A stretch of DNA of 64,000 nucleotides from NCBI GenBank assembly GCA_947594025.1, contig CANQDZ010000002.1, forward strand, positions 85,060 through 149,059, written 5' to 3'. Position numbers and translations under genes: made by a program. The stretch's first letter is position 1, and every line of letters begins with the position of its first letter. Below are positions 61,512 to 64,000 of this stretch, in pieces. This DNA is from Candidatus Gastranaerophilales bacterium. Its GTDB lineage: Bacteria > Cyanobacteriota > Vampirovibrionia > Gastranaerophilales > Gastranaerophilaceae. Below the pieces are notes generated by a model. The model ran no database searches. It had not been told where the DNA came from and worked only from the letters and a program-made list of their open reading frames with translations.

Positions 61512-61538
61512 CATGAACTCCTTTCTGTTTATTTCTCT

Positions 61539-61566
61539 ATTATACTTATTTTGTTGAGTTTTGCAA
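61539..61566 (-). promoter_or_regulatory. Promoter of hup
   Basis: Minus strand TTGCAA, 16-base spacer, TATAAT, about 28 bases before the start codon. Confidence 0.6.
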
Positions 61567-61660
61567 GCCTTTTTTTAAAAAAGCTTACAAAATTAACATA
61601 TACAGAGAATATACTCGGGAAAATCCTTGTGTTTACAGGGTTTTACTTTATTAAGTATTT

Positions 61661-62527
61661 TTAAAGCGGACTTTTTATGACTGCAAAATGAATATTTTTG
61701 TAAAAATAATTTAATATTTGATAAGAACTATATCCTTTTTTTGCAAGATTATTGGCCCCATGCTGGCTCATGCCAACGCCATGGCCGCTCTTTTTTATGC
61801 CGGAATCATATCCGTAAACCGAATGTATATAGGGTAAATCTTTCATCCATACGTCTTTTGCGTTTTTTGTCTGTCCGCCCGATGCGGCATGATAATATGC
61901 AGATATTACTTTGTTGTTATAAGTCATGACAATCCCTTTTGTCTGTAAAACCGCCCTTGTGGTATTTGGTTTTTCTGCTGACGCGCCGCCGTATGCTTGG
62001 TCTTCCGGAGTATCTTTCAGGTCATATCCTTTAGAAAGTCTTTTTCCCATGTTTGCGACAGCATAACTTCTCGCGGCGATTGCTTGCGCTTTGTGTGCTT
62101 CTAAATTCCATCTCGAAGGCATTTCTGACGGTACGACGCCTAAAATGTATTCTTCAAGAGGGAGCCTGTTTATTACCGTAATTTTTTTATTCACGTTATA
62201 AACAATAAGTTCGCCCCTGTACCATCTGTGCTTAGTTGCAACAAAGTTTTTTTCTTCTTTTGAGGTGACGATAATATAATTAGTGTTTAGTTTGTAGTTT
62301 TTATTATTTATTCTTATGGAAAAAACATTCTTATAGGGCTTTATGGTGTATGCGGTAAGCGGTTTCATTGTAAACAGCGGTTTTCCCGTTTGTCCGTCTA
62401 TAATTTGCGCCGTTTTTGATGACCCTATATAAGTTGATTTAACACCATTTTGAAGCCCAATCCTAATTGCATGAGACGGATTTTGAAAAATTAAAAATAT
62501 TAAAAAAATAAATATCAACTTCCTCAT
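61661..62527 (-). CDS. SpoIID/LytB-domain protein
   Basis: A 288-residue exported protein. The start at 62527 gives a signal peptide (MRKLIFIFLIFLIFQNPSHA); the longer frame would start inside the gap terminator. The SpoIID domain has GELIVYNVNKKITVINRLPL, EEYILGVVPSEMPSRWNLEA (conserved Glu of the lytic transglycosylase site), AQAIAARSYAVAN and, at the end, SGHGVGMSQHGANNLAKKGY. The family cleaves stem-peptide-free glycan strands. In a non-sporing Gram-negative it probably serves wall remodelling. Confidence 0.93.
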   Translation of the reverse strand: MRKLIFIFLIFLIFQNPSHAIRIGLQNGVKSTYIGSSKTAQIIDGQTGKPLFTMKPLTAYTIKPYKNVFSIRINNKNYKLNTNYIIVTSKEEKNFVATKHRWYRGELIVYNVNKKITVINRLPLEEYILGVVPSEMPSRWNLEAHKAQAIAARSYAVANMGKRLSKGYDLKDTPEDQAYGGASAEKPNTTRAVLQTKGIVMTYNNKVISAYYHAASGGQTKNAKDVWMKDLPYIHSVYGYDSGIKKSGHGVGMSQHGANNLAKKGYSSYQILNYFYKNIHFAVIKSPL

Positions 62528-62585
62528 TCTATATAAAATTGTAGCTGAAAAATCAATTTTTTGAAACATGCTAAGATTGAATACT

Positions 62586-62614
62586 AAAAAACCGCCCCAC
62601 AAGAGGCGGTTTTT
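62586..62614 (-). terminator. Terminator after gap
   Basis: ACCGCC / GGCGGT stem, 8-base loop, A/T runs on both sides; 26 bases past the gap stop on the minus strand. Confidence 0.85.
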
Positions 62615-62639
62615 CATAAATTTCATTTTATATTTGAAA

Positions 62640-63713
<1,074 letters not shown>

Positions 63714-63848
63714 TTATTGCAGCAAAAATTCTTTATTTATGGAATTTTATCTTAATTATTTGTCTTATTATTTCTTTTAGTGAGGGAGAAAAAAGGAGAA
63801 CAAAAAACGAGGCACAATAAAATAAGTCGTAACAGCCTATTTATTTAT

Positions 63849-63885
63849 GATAAATTTGTCAAGTATTAGGGCGAAGCCCCCCTAA
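63849..63885. repeat. Direct repeat, copy 1
   Basis: GATAAATTTGTCAAGTATTA then GGGCGAAGCCCCCCTAA; matches 63914-63951 with one substitution and one extra C. Each copy can fold as TTAGGG(C) / (G)CCCTAA. Confidence 0.85.
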
Positions 63886-63913
63886 ATTAATATCGAGGAC
63901 TATCTGATTTTAA

Positions 63914-63951
63914 GATAAATTTGTCAAGTGTTAGGGCGAAGCCCCCCCTAA
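63914..63951. repeat. Direct repeat, copy 2
   Basis: GATAAATTTGTCAAGTGTTA then GGGCGAAGCCCCCCCTAA; 65 bases after copy 1. Confidence 0.85.
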
Positions 63952-63979
63952 CTTTTGAACTTCGAAGAAGTTTAAAAGT
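63951..63979. repeat. Hairpin next to the direct repeats
   Basis: ACTTTTGAACTTC / GAAGTTTAAAAGT around GAA, 13-bp stem with one mismatch. Beyond it CTAATACTT (63986-63994) is the inverse of AAGTATTAG in repeat copy 1. Confidence 0.75.
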
Positions 63980-64000
63980 TAAGCTCTAATACTTCATCTC

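Overview
The window is AT-rich, densely coded DNA from an anaerobic, Gram-negative, probably gut-living bacterium. The best fit is the non-photosynthetic cyanobacterial sister lineage (Vampirovibrionia/Melainabacteria, order Gastranaerophilales). Gram-negative evidence: Kdo transferase WaaA, CMP-Kdo synthetase KdsB, a GT9 heptosyltransferase and a two-partner-secretion pair (TpsB pore, TpsA exoprotein). Cyanobacterial-side evidence: an LL-diaminopimelate aminotransferase-like gene, an SLH-domain protein, a methionine gamma-lyase-family (alr-like) protein, the tig-clpP-clpX order, and a tRNA-Glu with the A53:U61 and U72 features of chloroplast/cyanobacterial tRNA-Glu. Anaerobic evidence: a single-cluster ferredoxin, a rubredoxin and a 2-hydroxyacyl-CoA dehydratase-activase relative. 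The lineage call is inference; no rRNA is present.

Layout. 1-6.5 kb: M16 peptidase pair, TPR protein, two peptide-type ABC permeases, MgtC-like protein. 6.5-8.5 kb (minus): two coupled small unknowns and a regulator with four tandem winged-helix domains. 8.6-10.3 kb: glycine-rich prepilin-like protein, acidic coiled-coil protein, tRNA-Glu. 10.4-14 kb: orphan histidine kinase, unknown, waaA-dapF. 14.1-18.7 kb: an uncharacterised cassette of two paralogous proteins with matching ends and variable middles, a Gly/Ala-rich protein, a GH108 muramidase and a lone ABC ATPase. 18.7-21.2 kb: acetyltransferase, two exported proteins, tRNA-Leu with a duplicated promoter/5' end. 21.2-25.9 kb: fabF, acpP, rpsP, dapL-like, a 52-residue Flp-type pilin, kdsB, tRNA(CAT). 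26-31.3 kb: TPR protein, tmk, heptosyltransferase, ferredoxin, nanK-nanE. 31.4-39.3 kb: tig-clpP-clpX, SLH protein, SIMPL protein, methionine gamma-lyase-like, rubredoxin, era. 39.3-51.2 kb: coiled-coil envelope protein, REC-STAS protein, DUF2229 protein, dxr, infC, Thr/Pro-rich anchored protein, panD, prmC, GGDEF/HD-GYP protein. 51.3-64 kb: tpsB/tpsA, TPR protein, dnaB, hup, SpoIID-like protein, gap, then a gene-poor repeat-bearing end.

How it works together: housekeeping genes cover fatty-acid and LPS synthesis, diaminopimelate/peptidoglycan, isoprenoids (dxr), pantothenate (panD), translation, proteostasis and replication. The accessory content is mostly envelope-directed. I found no CRISPR array, transposase or clear prophage.

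Four observations stand out: the 14.1-17.8 kb cassette; at least seven genes whose start codon lies exactly six bases after a TAtAAT-like box (apparent leaderless transcripts); an infC whose only plausible start is ATC; and a CExxPDV(E/D) motif shared by the TpsA exoprotein and an unrelated membrane-anchored protein.
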